From: a bacterium
Lineage (GTDB): Bacteria; Arandabacterota; Arandabacteria; Arandabacterales; Arandabacteraceae
Direction: 5' to 3'
Length of the DNA stretch: 64,000 nt
Assembly (NCBI GenBank): GCA_029933125.1
Contig: JAOZOU010000003.1
Span: 186,001-250,000 of the forward strand
The number at the start of each line of letters is the position of its first letter. Positions within the stretch are counted from its first letter, which is position 1. Both the position numbers and the translations under genes were made by a program. This document shows, piece by piece, positions 25,975-34,403 of this stretch. The notes under the pieces are model-generated. The model made no database searches and was not told the origin of the DNA. It worked only from the letters and a program-made list of their open reading frames with translations.

Positions 25975-27120
25975 CTATTCAAGTACGTGGATATTACGCT
26001 TTGCGCACATCTCCTTGAGAATCTTGGGCCAGACTGTAACACTAACTTCCCCAAGATGGGCTTTCCTCAGAAGGAGCATGTATGTTCGTGATTGACCAAT
26101 CCCTCCACCAATCGAGAGAGGAAGAGTTCCGTTGATTATGCCCTGATGGTAAGGGCTATCAAGGAGATGAAGCTGGTTGCTCATCTCGAGTTGTTTCCTC
26201 AGGGTTTCAGCATTTACCCTTATCCCCATTGAGGTAAGCTCGTGGCGTCTTCTTGTCACAGGATTCCAGACAAGGATATCACCATTGAGCCCATGCATGG
26301 GTCTGCCATCTTCAGAGACTGTTTCAGTTATCCAGTCATCGTAGTCAGCCGCACGCATCTCATGAGGGAGACCATCCTTGAGTGGGTAGCCCACACCTAT
26401 GATGAAGACAGCAGGATAGTGTTCAGATACAAATCTTGTTTCGCGCTGCTTGCGCGGAAGATCGGGATACATGTCAAGCATGTCCTCGGCGTGAATGAAC
26501 TCAAGCTGGTCGGGAAGACTGGGATACTTATTAGTCTTGAGCTGAGGATACATTTCTTGAACGAAGGTCTCGGCTCCCTTGAGAACCTTCCATATCTTAT
26601 TCACGACCTGCTTGAGATAGTCAAGATTGCGTTCCTTCTCGGTGATCACCTGTTCCCAATCCCACTGGTCAACATAGGCACTGTGGTCGTGGTCGAGGAA
26701 GTAGTCCTTCCGGACCGCTCGCATATCAGTCAGAATCCCCTCACCTGGCTTCATGTCATACTCTTTGAGGGCAACCCGCTTCCACTTGGTTGCTGCCTGG
26801 ACGATCTGAGCATCGATGGGATGCTTATCGTTGTCATTGGAGATGTGGAATTGAATCGGCGTCCTCGATCCATCACGGTCAAGCATGTCATTGACACCGC
26901 TTTCCACATCAACAATGAGCGGAACCTGAACCATCATCAGGTTGAGCTCTTTGCAAAGGTTCTTTTCAATGAAGTCTTTGACAGCATAAAGAGCCTTCAT
27001 TGTTTCTCTGCGGTCGAGTATGGGTTCATAATCATTGGGAAGGATCTTCTCCAGCTCCTCATAACTCCCGATACCCGGACCTGCCAGGTCAGCTTTCTTC
27101 TTAGCAAGCTCATCACTCAT
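25975..27120 (-). CDS. asnA: Aspartate-ammonia ligase
   Basis: A 381-residue class-II aminoacyl-tRNA-synthetase-like enzyme making asparagine from aspartate, ammonia and ATP. Family segments are LNLMMVQVPLIVD, GVNDMLDRDGSRTPIQFHI, ALKEYDMKPGEGILTDMRAVRKD (split here only for quotation), HSAYVDQWDWE and the C-terminal SIGGGIGQSR. It is about 50 residues longer than the E. coli enzyme, partly from an N-terminal extension of 20-30 residues. AAGGGAGG lies eight bases before the ATG. It lies 86 bases downstream of the dehydratase gene on the same strand and may share its transcript; no strong promoter is visible between them. Confidence 0.92.
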   Translation of the reverse strand: MSDELAKKKADLAGPGIGSYEELEKILPNDYEPILDRRETMKALYAVKDFIEKNLCKELNLMMVQVPLIVDVESGVNDMLDRDGSRTPIQFHISNDNDKHPIDAQIVQAATKWKRVALKEYDMKPGEGILTDMRAVRKDYFLDHDHSAYVDQWDWEQVITEKERNLDYLKQVVNKIWKVLKGAETFVQEMYPQLKTNKYPSLPDQLEFIHAEDMLDMYPDLPRKQRETRFVSEHYPAVFIIGVGYPLKDGLPHEMRAADYDDWITETVSEDGRPMHGLNGDILVWNPVTRRRHELTSMGIRVNAETLRKQLEMSNQLHLLDSPYHQGIINGTLPLSIGGGIGQSRTYMLLLRKAHLGEVSVTVWPKILKEMCAKRNIHVLE

Positions 27121-27206
27121 AGTCTCAACCTCCCTTGCTTTTGGCCAAATAAAATATTCAACTAAAAGTATTACGGCAGGCTGCAGTACGCAAGCTATAC
27201 TCTTAG

Positions 27207-28733
27207 CTATTTCTTGAAAATCGATGGACCATAGTCAATCTTACCCATTCGCTCAGAGATGAGCTCCTCCGCCTTGCTCTCATCCTCTTCGATACCACAA
27301 GCGATCTCTGCCAGCTTCGCAAGCTTGCCAAGATTCATGTGCCTGAAGGCCATCAATCTTGCTGCCTCTGTATTCCCGCCTCCGTGCAGGGCCATTGCAG
27401 TCCAGTTCGTACCCCGTGTGAGGTTTTCAATGAGGCGAAGTGCTCTCAAGCGATCCTCCGTTGTCATGCCTTCCTTGGCAGGGGCAAGATACTTGTCAAT
27501 CAGTGCGCCTATCTCAGAATTCTTGAGATCTTTCGCGGATGGAGCTGTTTCTCCAATTCCAGACATAAGCTCCCTTGCATACCGGATCGCATTGAAGGGT
27601 AAGATGGTTGCAAGGAATTTCGAAGTGTGTGCGAGAAGGGAGTTGGGAATCCAGGCTCCTGATTCATGCTGGAAACCCTCAAAGCCAGCCGAAAGCGAAA
27701 GCGAATAGAGCGTCTCAGCGGACATGCCCATCTCCGCCATCTTGCTCCTGACATGACTCATCTTACTTACGTTGATTGAATCTGTGGCAAGTTTGGTTGC
27801 GCCAAGAAGGAGGCTCAAACCACCTGATTTACATGCCCCGGCCGTGAGGCGGTGGACAGCTGTGAAGTACTCCATGAGCTTTGGCGTGAATTGCCATTCC
27901 TCGCACATAAATATGCGCTCGTTGGGAACAAAAACGTCATCGACAATTAGCATTGCCTGGTGGTCCGCATATTTCTTGCCAACATCAATCATTTCGGTCT
28001 CGTCATGGCCGACTCTCAGGTCAACCGGCCAGCGTCCAAGCACATATTTGAGGCCAGGGGTGTCAACCGGCAGCGCACACGCAACAGCGTAGGCTTTGCC
28101 CTCTTCAGGCAGTGTCACTGTAGGGAGAATGACAACCTCATGTGCAAGGAGTATGCCTGTCTGATTGACCTTTGCCCCTCTTATGACGATCCCATCATTG
28201 CGCTTTTCTATGATCCGTAGATAACGATCGGGATCACTTTGCTCGTGAGGCTTAAGCTTACGGTCGCCTTTAGGATCTGTAAGGGCAGCTGTTACTGTCA
28301 GATCCTCTTTTTGTACATGCAAAAGCCATTTCTTGAAACGCTCATGATAATCTGTTCCAAGTGCTTGATCCATTTCATAGGTTGTCGGATAAAGACCCGA
28401 GATGGCCTCAGAGCCTGTACAGCGGAAGGTGCAGCAGCCGAGAATCTCAGCCAACGACCTCGCCAGTCTCGTCTTTTGAATTGCATCCTCCCGCTTCGTC
28501 AGAGGGACGGTATAGAAATTGCAGATCTCACCTGTAAGATGGGACTTGATTGTCAGTAGGTCGCGGAATTTCTCACTGTGGCTTAACTCGTATATGCGCA
28601 TTATGGTTGCAAGGGAGGGTTTCAAGGCGGGGTGGTTGAGGGGATCGGTTATCTTCTCTCCTCTATACCATATTTCCATGGGCCTCCTACGCTTGATACT
28701 CTCAACATACTCCTTGGGAGTCTTCAAAGCCAT
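27207..28733 (-). CDS. abfD: 4-hydroxybutyryl-CoA dehydratase / vinylacetyl-CoA isomerase
   Basis: A 508-residue FAD and [4Fe-4S] enzyme that dehydrates 4-hydroxybutyryl-CoA to crotonyl-CoA by a ketyl radical route. The four cluster ligands of the Clostridium enzyme (Cys99, Cys103, His292, Cys299) align with Cys101, Cys105, His294 and Cys301 here, in CTFRC and VHRLTAGAC. TDPKGDRKL and the GANVVGAKAHQTG-like IRGAKVNQTG are also present. Family relatives that are oxygen-using hydroxylases lack these ligands. The start is ATG 28733 with AAAGGAG upstream; a GTG-type extension to 28763 is not needed. It is oxygen-sensitive, marking the host as an anaerobe. No 4-hydroxybutyrate CoA-transferase is nearby. 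Confidence 0.88.
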   Translation of the reverse strand: MALKTPKEYVESIKRRRPMEIWYRGEKITDPLNHPALKPSLATIMRIYELSHSEKFRDLLTIKSHLTGEICNFYTVPLTKREDAIQKTRLARSLAEILGCCTFRCTGSEAISGLYPTTYEMDQALGTDYHERFKKWLLHVQKEDLTVTAALTDPKGDRKLKPHEQSDPDRYLRIIEKRNDGIVIRGAKVNQTGILLAHEVVILPTVTLPEEGKAYAVACALPVDTPGLKYVLGRWPVDLRVGHDETEMIDVGKKYADHQAMLIVDDVFVPNERIFMCEEWQFTPKLMEYFTAVHRLTAGACKSGGLSLLLGATKLATDSINVSKMSHVRSKMAEMGMSAETLYSLSLSAGFEGFQHESGAWIPNSLLAHTSKFLATILPFNAIRYARELMSGIGETAPSAKDLKNSEIGALIDKYLAPAKEGMTTEDRLRALRLIENLTRGTNWTAMALHGGGNTEAARLMAFRHMNLGKLAKLAEIACGIEEDESKAEELISERMGKIDYGPSIFKK

Positions 28734-28781
28734 TCTGCTAACTCCTTTCTTTCGGGTTACCAACTTGTGAGGTCAGCGGTT

Positions 28782-28810
28782 AGCATAACAAGTGTCCAGG
28801 TTTTAGTCAA
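28782..28810 (-). promoter_or_regulatory. Promoter of the 4-hydroxybutyryl-CoA dehydratase gene
   Basis: On the minus strand TTGACT (complement of 28805-28810), 17 bases, TATGCT (complement of 28782-28787). Divergent from the promoter at 28846. Confidence 0.55.
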
Positions 28811-28845
28811 GGTGTCACTGCGAGCACGAGCATCACCTCAGAGTG

Positions 28846-28874
28846 TTGACAAGAGGGCAAATCACTGATAAAGT
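28846..28874 (+). promoter_or_regulatory. Promoter of the four-gene membrane operon
   Basis: TTGACA (28846-28851), 17 bases, TAAAGT (28869-28874). The leader to ATG 28905 is about 25 bases and contains GGAAGGGAG. Confidence 0.6.
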
Positions 28875-28904
28875 GAGACGAGTTTGTCAAAGGAAGGGAG
28901 ACAA

Positions 28905-30026
28905 ATGAGACTGTGGTACGCCTTTATTATGATTGTGGTTTGCTTCAATGTGTGGTTTGGCTCCGATGCCCTGGCGGTCGAGATAGAAGATTTCGCTGCG
29001 CAGGATACCCCAAGCGATGGTGGTCAAAGCATTGATTTGAGATGGGTGGCTACAGGAAGAGGAAAGGTTTTCATTCTGAGATCTACAGCTAGGGATAGCG
29101 CTTTTTCCGTTGTTGGCGAAGCACTTGCTTCAGATGGTGCTTACACAGACTTTGGAGTTGAGGAAGGTGTTAATTACTACTACAGGTTGGGTTGGATGAG
29201 TGGTGGGGATACGCTCCAGACACACACCGTTGGTCCAGCTGTTGCTAAGAGTAACTGGTTCAGGAAATATCGCAGCAATGCACTTGTAACAACTGCCCTC
29301 ATGTTTTTCCTTGTCATAACATTTGTGAATCGAGCAAAGAAGGGGCATCCTCTTTATATCCGTCGAATCGCGGGCTTGAGCTCGATTGATGAAGCGGTTG
29401 GACGAGCAACTGAAATGGGCAAGAAGATCCTTTATATCCCTGGCATCCTGAGCCTGAGCGAGATACAGACGATTGCGAGTCTTTCGATTCTCAAACATAT
29501 AGCGAAGCTTACAGCGATATATGGCACGGACATTGAGGTTCCCAATAAGGATCCTCTAGTCTTCTCGGCTGCACGTGAGACGGTCAGGGAAGCCTATCTT
29601 GAAGCAGGTAAGCCTGATCAATACAGGGAGGAAATGGTCACATACCTGACCTATGATCAGTTCGCCTATGCGGCGTCTGTTACTGCGAAGATGGTTCGGG
29701 AGAAGCCGGCAACCAACTTCCTGATAGGATCATTTTTTGCTGAATCCCTTATCCTTGCAGAGACGGGTCAGGCAGTTGGAGCTATACAGATAGCTGGTAC
29801 TGCTGATATTCCTCAGCTTCCTTTCTTTGTGACAGCCTGTGATTATACGCTCCTTGGTGAAGAGCTCTTTGCAGCGAGTGCCTATCTTTCCCATGAGCCT
29901 GTGTTACTTGGTAGTATAAAAGCCCAGGACGTGATGAAGGCAATAATTATGGTTGTCGTGGGTATTGGAATTGTTACTTATGCTCTTGGATCAGAGTTCA
30001 TCAAGAATCTCTTGCTCACTCGGTAG
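28905..30026 (+). CDS. Exported membrane-anchored protein, DUF6754-like
   Basis: A 373-residue protein, first of a four-gene operon. A signal peptide (about 1-24, ending ALA) is followed by an Ig/FN3-like beta domain (about 30-105), a membrane segment (about 125-145, NALVTTALMFFLVITFV), a soluble domain (about 150-345) and a C-terminal membrane segment (about 348-368). The soluble domain carries GLSSIDEAVGRATEMG, LYIPG and NFLIGSFFAES and resembles, from memory, the DUF6754 family of unknown function. ATG 28905 follows GGAAGGGAG; an upstream TTG at 28884 in frame has no site. The topology puts the FN3 domain outside and the main domain probably inside. No enzymatic motif was recognised. Confidence 0.75.
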   Translation: MRLWYAFIMIVVCFNVWFGSDALAVEIEDFAAQDTPSDGGQSIDLRWVATGRGKVFILRSTARDSAFSVVGEALASDGAYTDFGVEEGVNYYYRLGWMSGGDTLQTHTVGPAVAKSNWFRKYRSNALVTTALMFFLVITFVNRAKKGHPLYIRRIAGLSSIDEAVGRATEMGKKILYIPGILSLSEIQTIASLSILKHIAKLTAIYGTDIEVPNKDPLVFSAARETVREAYLEAGKPDQYREEMVTYLTYDQFAYAASVTAKMVREKPATNFLIGSFFAESLILAETGQAVGAIQIAGTADIPQLPFFVTACDYTLLGEELFAASAYLSHEPVLLGSIKAQDVMKAIIMVVVGIGIVTYALGSEFIKNLLLTR

Positions 30027-30035
30027 GAGGTAGGA

Positions 30036-30668
30036 ATGAGAAGAACGCTACCACTCTTTCTTACGTTCGTTGTGGGGATGTTTCCGATATTTGCCTTTTT
30101 CGTTCCCCACAGAGCTGTATCCGATCTCAATCAGCAACTTGATACGTGGCTTGTCATCGTCGCTGCCTTTGCCTTGCCGCTCGGTGTCGTCAATCTCGTA
30201 GGGTCGAACATAACCAAGATAAAGCGCAAGCAAAAGGGCTGGCCCTATTCCATAGTGCTCTTAGCAGGGCTTTCAGTTATGGCTTTCTATGGAATAATGG
30301 GTGGTGAGCAGGGGTTCCACCCTAAATTTCAATACATGTTTGTGAATATGGTCTCACCACTTCAGGCTACCATGTTCTCACTTCTTGCTTTCTATGTAGC
30401 CTCAGCTGCTTATCGAGCATTCCGTGCCCGCAACATTGAGGCGACAGTGCTTCTCGCAGCTGCCATAATTGTAATGCTCGGGAGAATACCTTTCGGCGAT
30501 ATGCTCACAGGTGGCAGGATGACTCCTTTGAGCGAGTGGATCATGACGAAGCCCAATGCAGCAGCTCAGCGAGGCATCATCATTGGAGCAGCCTTGGGAG
30601 CGGCTTCAATGCAGATAAGGGTTATCCTCGGTATTGAAAGAACCTATCTCGGCAAGGGGCAGGAGTAG
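30036..30668 (+). CDS. Polytopic membrane protein of the DUF6754-like operon
   Basis: A 210-residue protein with about six membrane segments (roughly 5-23, 38-57, 70-88, 105-126, 135-152 and 177-196) and basic loops such as KIKRKQKG after segment 2. I do not recognise the family. GGTAGGAGG lies upstream of the ATG and it starts nine bases after the preceding stop. It has no transporter signature; it could be an anchor or channel for the flanking proteins. Real on the basis of operon spacing, ribosome site and codon usage like the neighbours. Confidence 0.7.
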   Translation: MRRTLPLFLTFVVGMFPIFAFFVPHRAVSDLNQQLDTWLVIVAAFALPLGVVNLVGSNITKIKRKQKGWPYSIVLLAGLSVMAFYGIMGGEQGFHPKFQYMFVNMVSPLQATMFSLLAFYVASAAYRAFRARNIEATVLLAAAIIVMLGRIPFGDMLTGGRMTPLSEWIMTKPNAAAQRGIIIGAALGAASMQIRVILGIERTYLGKGQE

Positions 30669-30677
30669 GAGGTGAGT

Positions 30678-31547
30678 ATGGATATCCAAAAACTGCTGTA
30701 TATAGATCGCAGGATAATCTATCTTTTGGTAGCGATCGGAGCTCTTATTCCAATAATCAGACCGATAGGCTTGCCTGTGGTTCCAACAGCACCTGTTAAG
30801 GGCCTTTTCAACAAGATAGACACACTTGGCCCTGACGATGCAGTGATGATCTCTTTCGATTATGGACCATCTTCTGAGCCTGAACTCAATCCCATGGCGG
30901 CTGCAATCCTCAGGCACCTTTTTATCCGCAAGGTTCGAGTACTTGTCGTAGCAATATTCCCCCTCGGTGGGGTTTCCATGGCGATACAGCAACTTGAACG
31001 TGTCTCGCAGGAGTTTGATCTTCAATATGGTGTTGACTATGTAAACCTTGGTTACAAGGACGGTGGCCAGGCACCTATGAAAGCCATGGGTGTCAGTATT
31101 CATGATGTTTTCCCGGCTGATGTCGATGGTAGACCAACCGATGAGATGTCACTTATCCAGCAAGTTGTAAACTATGATGACATAGACGTTGTAATAAGCC
31201 TTGCAACCGGAGTGATAGGAGAATGGTGGGCAAATCTCATAAATGCGCAATTTGGTGTTGACGTTGCGGTTGGGTGCACAGCAGTTTCGGCCCCCAAGTA
31301 CTACGCTTACCTTCGGTCAGGCCAAATGATTGGGCTGCTGGGTGGGCTTAAGGGTGCTTCAGAGTATGAGAAACTCCTGATTGACAGATATCCGGAAGCA
31401 CGCGAGCTGTATGGGAAACCAGAGGAGGCCAAGAAGTCTGCAATAACAGGGATGGATGTTCAATCAATTGTCCATGTGATAATCATTGCATTTATCATAT
31501 TCGGTAACACCATGTACTTTGCTCTCAGAAGAAGTCAGAGGAGGTAG
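30678..31547 (+). CDS. Membrane-anchored Rossmann-like protein of the same operon
   Basis: A 289-residue protein with one membrane segment at each end (about 14-34 and 265-285). The central 220 residues look alpha/beta: strand DAVMISFDYGPSSEPELNP, then VRVLVVAIFP, YVNLGYKDG and DIDVVISLATG alternate with helices, as in a Rossmann-type domain. A second part, VAVGCTAVSAPKYYAYLRSG and MIGLLGGLKGASEYE, contains Gly-rich turns. No catalytic motif of a known family is seen. Start is ATG 30678, five bases after AGGAGGTG; GTG 30672 is less well placed. It sits ten bases after the preceding gene. Confidence 0.7.
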   Translation: MDIQKLLYIDRRIIYLLVAIGALIPIIRPIGLPVVPTAPVKGLFNKIDTLGPDDAVMISFDYGPSSEPELNPMAAAILRHLFIRKVRVLVVAIFPLGGVSMAIQQLERVSQEFDLQYGVDYVNLGYKDGGQAPMKAMGVSIHDVFPADVDGRPTDEMSLIQQVVNYDDIDVVISLATGVIGEWWANLINAQFGVDVAVGCTAVSAPKYYAYLRSGQMIGLLGGLKGASEYEKLLIDRYPEARELYGKPEEAKKSAITGMDVQSIVHVIIIAFIIFGNTMYFALRRSQRR

Positions 31548-31550
31548 ATA

Positions 31551-32189
31551 ATGCATCCGTTTGGCGTACCAATTGGTGTTTGGATAAATGCTTTTCTAAC
31601 GCTTTGTATTCTGAGTTTCCTTTATAAAGACAATCCGTTTTTCAGGTTTGCTGAAAGTCTTTTCGCCGGTATGTCACTTGGCTACTATATTGGTATTGTT
31701 ACAGAGAACACTTTGAGACCCAATCTGTTTAGACCCCTGGCACAGAACTTCTGGGGAAATGTTTTGCTGCTGATTCCCATGGCCCTTGGCATCATGCTCT
31801 ATTTTCGCTATATACCCAGTGTTGCCTGGCTTGCGAGAATAGCTCTTGCTGTCTACATCGGCTACTATGTCGGTGTTTATCTCATGCAGAAGCTCCACGG
31901 TGACATTCTCTTCCAGTCGCGTGATACAATTGTTTCTTTAAGAGCTGGAGGAGTTGATACCCTCTGGAATATCATCGTAATGGTTGGGGTTTTTTCAGTT
32001 CTAATCTACTTCTATTTTTCTGCTGAGCATAAAGGGGCTCTTGGTAAGGTTTCTAAACTTGGAATCTATTTCTTGATGATTTCCTTTGGTGCAAGTTTTG
32101 GCTATACCATCATGGCTCGTATCTCGCTGCTTATGGGTAGGTTCTCATTTCTCGTCAACACGTGGTTGCGGCCGATTATCTCCAGCTGA
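31551..32189 (+). CDS. Second polytopic membrane protein of the operon
   Basis: A 212-residue protein with about six membrane segments, rich in aromatic residues, starting MHPFGVPIGVWINAF. The segment ESLFAGMSLGYYIGIVTENT and a conserved-looking DTLWN loop lie between segments. I do not recognise the family. GAGGAGGTAGATA lies upstream of the ATG, three bases after the preceding stop. It ends the four-gene operon; the next gene has a separate structured leader. Confidence 0.7.
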   Translation: MHPFGVPIGVWINAFLTLCILSFLYKDNPFFRFAESLFAGMSLGYYIGIVTENTLRPNLFRPLAQNFWGNVLLLIPMALGIMLYFRYIPSVAWLARIALAVYIGYYVGVYLMQKLHGDILFQSRDTIVSLRAGGVDTLWNIIVMVGVFSVLIYFYFSAEHKGALGKVSKLGIYFLMISFGASFGYTIMARISLLMGRFSFLVNTWLRPIISS

Positions 32190-32239
32190 GGCAATCCATT
32201 CTTTTGGTCTGTGAAGGGATGTGCTTGAGGTGAACTAGC

Positions 32240-32257
32240 AATTCTCTTGAGAGAATT
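32240..32257 (+). repeat. Inverted repeat ending at the start codon of the SAM hydrolase gene
   Basis: AATTCTCT (32240-32247), TG, AGAGAATT (32250-32257); the ATG is the next base. The only ribosome-site-like sequence, GAGGTGA (32226-32232), is 25 bases from the ATG, but 7 bases from it if the repeat folds. It could instead be a repressor operator. Confidence 0.6.
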
Positions 32258-33064
32258 ATGCCTTCCAGAGTGATAGGGCTCATTACAGATTTTGGTTTGA
32301 GGGATTGGTTTGTTGGAGTGATGAAGGGAGTGATATTATCCATCAATCCCTCGGCAGTCATTGTTGATTTAACCGACGAAGTTCCTTCTCATGATATAGC
32401 ATGCGGTTCTTTTGCGATCATTGCATCTTATAGATTCCTGCCACTGGAATCAATAATTGTAGGTGTTGTTGATCCGGGTGTGGGCAGTAAAAGGGCAGTA
32501 ATCTGTGCCCGTGCCGGGAACAGGTATTTTATTGCTCCTGACAATGGAATGCTTGGGCCTCTGTTCGAAAGAGAACCACCCGAGCAAGTTGTTGAAGTGA
32601 CAAATGAGGAATATTTCCTTAAACCTGTGAGCACAACCTTCCATGGACGTGACATCTTTGCGCCCGTTGCAGCACATCTTTCCCTGGGTATCGAAATGAG
32701 TCGCCTTGGCAAACCTATCGATGACTACCAAAGGATGTCTCTTCGTGAAGCTCACTTTGATGGAGAAGTGCTCAGGGTAGATGTGATGTGGGTAGATCAT
32801 TTCGGCAATCTCGTTACCAACTGTTGTGAAAGATTGCTTGGGAAGGTGGTTGAGACTCTTGGGAGAAAACTCTTCATCAGCGAATCAAGGTTGCCACTTC
32901 GCATAGTTGATTTCTATGAGGCTGGAAAAGAGGGTGAGTTGATTGGCATCCTGGGAAGTACAGGTAATCTTGAGATTTCAACCAACCTGGGGAGGGCTGC
33001 CGATCTGCTTGGAGCCGGTGCCGGCACCAGCCTTCACATCATCAAAGCTAAGTGGCATTCTTAA
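32258..33064 (+). CDS. SAM hydroxide adenosyltransferase (DUF62)
   Basis: A 268-residue enzyme of the DUF62 family, related to fluorinase, which in characterised members splits S-adenosylmethionine with water into adenosine and methionine. The catalytic Asp72-Arg79-His129 triad is visible in DPGVGSKR and TFHGRDIF, spaced as in the archaeal enzyme. The opening GLITDFGLRDWFVGVMKG and the C-terminal beta domain with VDHFGNLVTN complete the family. The start is taken as ATG 32258, directly after an inverted repeat; GTG 32270 is possible. It is separated from the preceding operon by 68 bases. Its cellular role is unsettled, as for the whole family. Confidence 0.88.
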   Translation: MPSRVIGLITDFGLRDWFVGVMKGVILSINPSAVIVDLTDEVPSHDIACGSFAIIASYRFLPLESIIVGVVDPGVGSKRAVICARAGNRYFIAPDNGMLGPLFEREPPEQVVEVTNEEYFLKPVSTTFHGRDIFAPVAAHLSLGIEMSRLGKPIDDYQRMSLREAHFDGEVLRVDVMWVDHFGNLVTNCCERLLGKVVETLGRKLFISESRLPLRIVDFYEAGKEGELIGILGSTGNLEISTNLGRAADLLGAGAGTSLHIIKAKWHS

Positions 33065-33116
33065 GTGTTTCGAGTTATTATGTCAGTAGATGGTAATAGT
33101 CGATTGGAGCGATAGC

Positions 33117-33881
33117 ATGAGGAATCTCGAACTGCAGAAGGGAATAATCTATGGGCCTGTAAATTCACGAAGACTTGGACGGTCTCTTGGTATAAATCTC
33201 TCCCCAACTGATCGCAAGGTCTGTTCTTTCAATTGCATCTACTGTCATTATGGGTGGACGAGGGAGCTTGAAACTAACCTGGAAGGCCGCAGGGAAGATC
33301 TTCCGATACCTTCCGCAGTCGAACGAGAGCTCAGGAATGTCTTGGAAAACCTCGATCCTCCTCCCGATTACATAACCTTCTCGGGCAATGGCGAACCCAG
33401 CCTTCATCCCGATTTTCCTGAGATAGTTGACCGTGTTGCTGCTGTCAGGAAAGAGATGGGTATCGAGGCAAAGCTGGCAATACTCTCCAACTCAACAGGC
33501 CTTGACAGCGAGGAGGTAAGGAAGGCTCTTGCAAGACTCGATGTTAGGATAATGAAGCTCGATGCTGGCAATGCTGAGACATTCAGGCGCATCAATCGTC
33601 CGGCTCGCCAGATCGACTTCAATCACATAGTTGAGAACTTGAGCCTTCTGGATGGCATAACCCTGCAGTCTGTCTTCGTAGCAGGTGCTGTAACCAATGC
33701 CGACCCGCCTGATGTTGAGAGCTGGCTTGAGAAGGTTGCTCTCGTAAAACCCATAAGCTTGCAAGTCTATAGTCTTGAGAATCCTCCTGCAATGACAGGA
33801 CTTTGTGAGGTCTCACCTCAGGTTTTAAGAGCTATAGCCGAGAAGGTGCGTAGGCTGGGCATTGATGCTCATGTCTTCTGA
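33117..33881 (+). CDS. Radical SAM protein
   Basis: A 254-residue radical SAM protein with the cluster motif CSFNCIYC (spacing CxxxCxxC) at about residues 37-44 and the SAM-binding GNGEPSLHP segment. The opening KGIIYGPVNSRRLGRSLGINL is typical of a small widespread subgroup of unknown substrate, often annotated as a wybutosine or MoaA-like protein. There is no extra C-terminal cluster (SPASM) domain. ATG 33117 has GGAGCGA five bases upstream; the open ATG 33090 has no site. It converges with the next gene, the two ends overlapping by 13 bases. Confidence 0.85.
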   Translation: MRNLELQKGIIYGPVNSRRLGRSLGINLSPTDRKVCSFNCIYCHYGWTRELETNLEGRREDLPIPSAVERELRNVLENLDPPPDYITFSGNGEPSLHPDFPEIVDRVAAVRKEMGIEAKLAILSNSTGLDSEEVRKALARLDVRIMKLDAGNAETFRRINRPARQIDFNHIVENLSLLDGITLQSVFVAGAVTNADPPDVESWLEKVALVKPISLQVYSLENPPAMTGLCEVSPQVLRAIAEKVRRLGIDAHVF

Positions 33882-34297
33882 ACCAGCTTTGCAAGCGAGG
33901 CCTTTCTGGCAAAATCTTCGAATTCATCTATATCTTTAAGAATCACATCGGAGACATAGCGCACAACCCAATTAGAGGTCATGGATGTGATTGCTATGAT
34001 CTTTACACCGGCTTGCTTCGCCTCCCACATCTCTATAGCACTTCCCATACTGGCTTCAGGTAGATAGGCTATGAGCAAGTCACTCACCCTTGCTGCTTCG
34101 ATGGACTCATTGAGCACCTTAAAGGCTCTTTCATCCACGTAAAAGGGGGACTTTGGATGGAGTGAGACAGGGCAGTAAACATTAGCCGCGGGAAGGTATT
34201 TTTGGATGATATCTCTTATTCTCTTGCGATACATCTGCTCGTGGATATCCTTCCCTTTAAGCGAGCCCTGGATTATGCCGCATATGAATACTTGCAT
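33869..34297 (-). CDS. Nucleoside 2-deoxyribosyltransferase-like protein
   Basis: A 142-residue protein, taken from ATG 34297 which has GGAGCGAAAT upstream. The open frame continues to 34687 but that part is antisense to the DUF4912 gene. The sequence VFICGIIQGS, then VYCPVSLHP, ARVSDLLIAYLPEASMGSAIEMWEA and VKIIAITSM follows the fold of nucleoside deoxyribosyltransferases: a nucleotide-binding first strand, and the catalytic-type Glu in ASMGSAIEMWEA. Whether it acts on nucleosides, NAD-like substrates or as a sensor cannot be told. It diverges from the DUF4912 gene and its 3' end overlaps the radical SAM gene. Confidence 0.7.
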   Translation of the reverse strand: MQVFICGIIQGSLKGKDIHEQMYRKRIRDIIQKYLPAANVYCPVSLHPKSPFYVDERAFKVLNESIEAARVSDLLIAYLPEASMGSAIEMWEAKQAGVKIIAITSMTSNWVVRYVSDVILKDIDEFEDFARKASLAKLVQKT

Positions 34298-34324
34298 CGA
34301 GATTTCGCTCCAACCAAATCTAAG

Positions 34325-34353
34325 TTGAAAGCAAGTCAGCCAAGTATTATAGT
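34325..34353 (+). promoter_or_regulatory. Promoter of the DUF4912-GH57 operon
   Basis: TTGAAA (34325-34330), 17 bases, TATAGT (34348-34353), 5 of 6 at the -10. It lies just upstream of the divergent gene's start. Confidence 0.65.
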
Positions 34354-34403
34354 CTATGCAGACGTCTTTGAACAGCGCCAATGTGTTTGCCTGGAGGGCT
34401 GTC

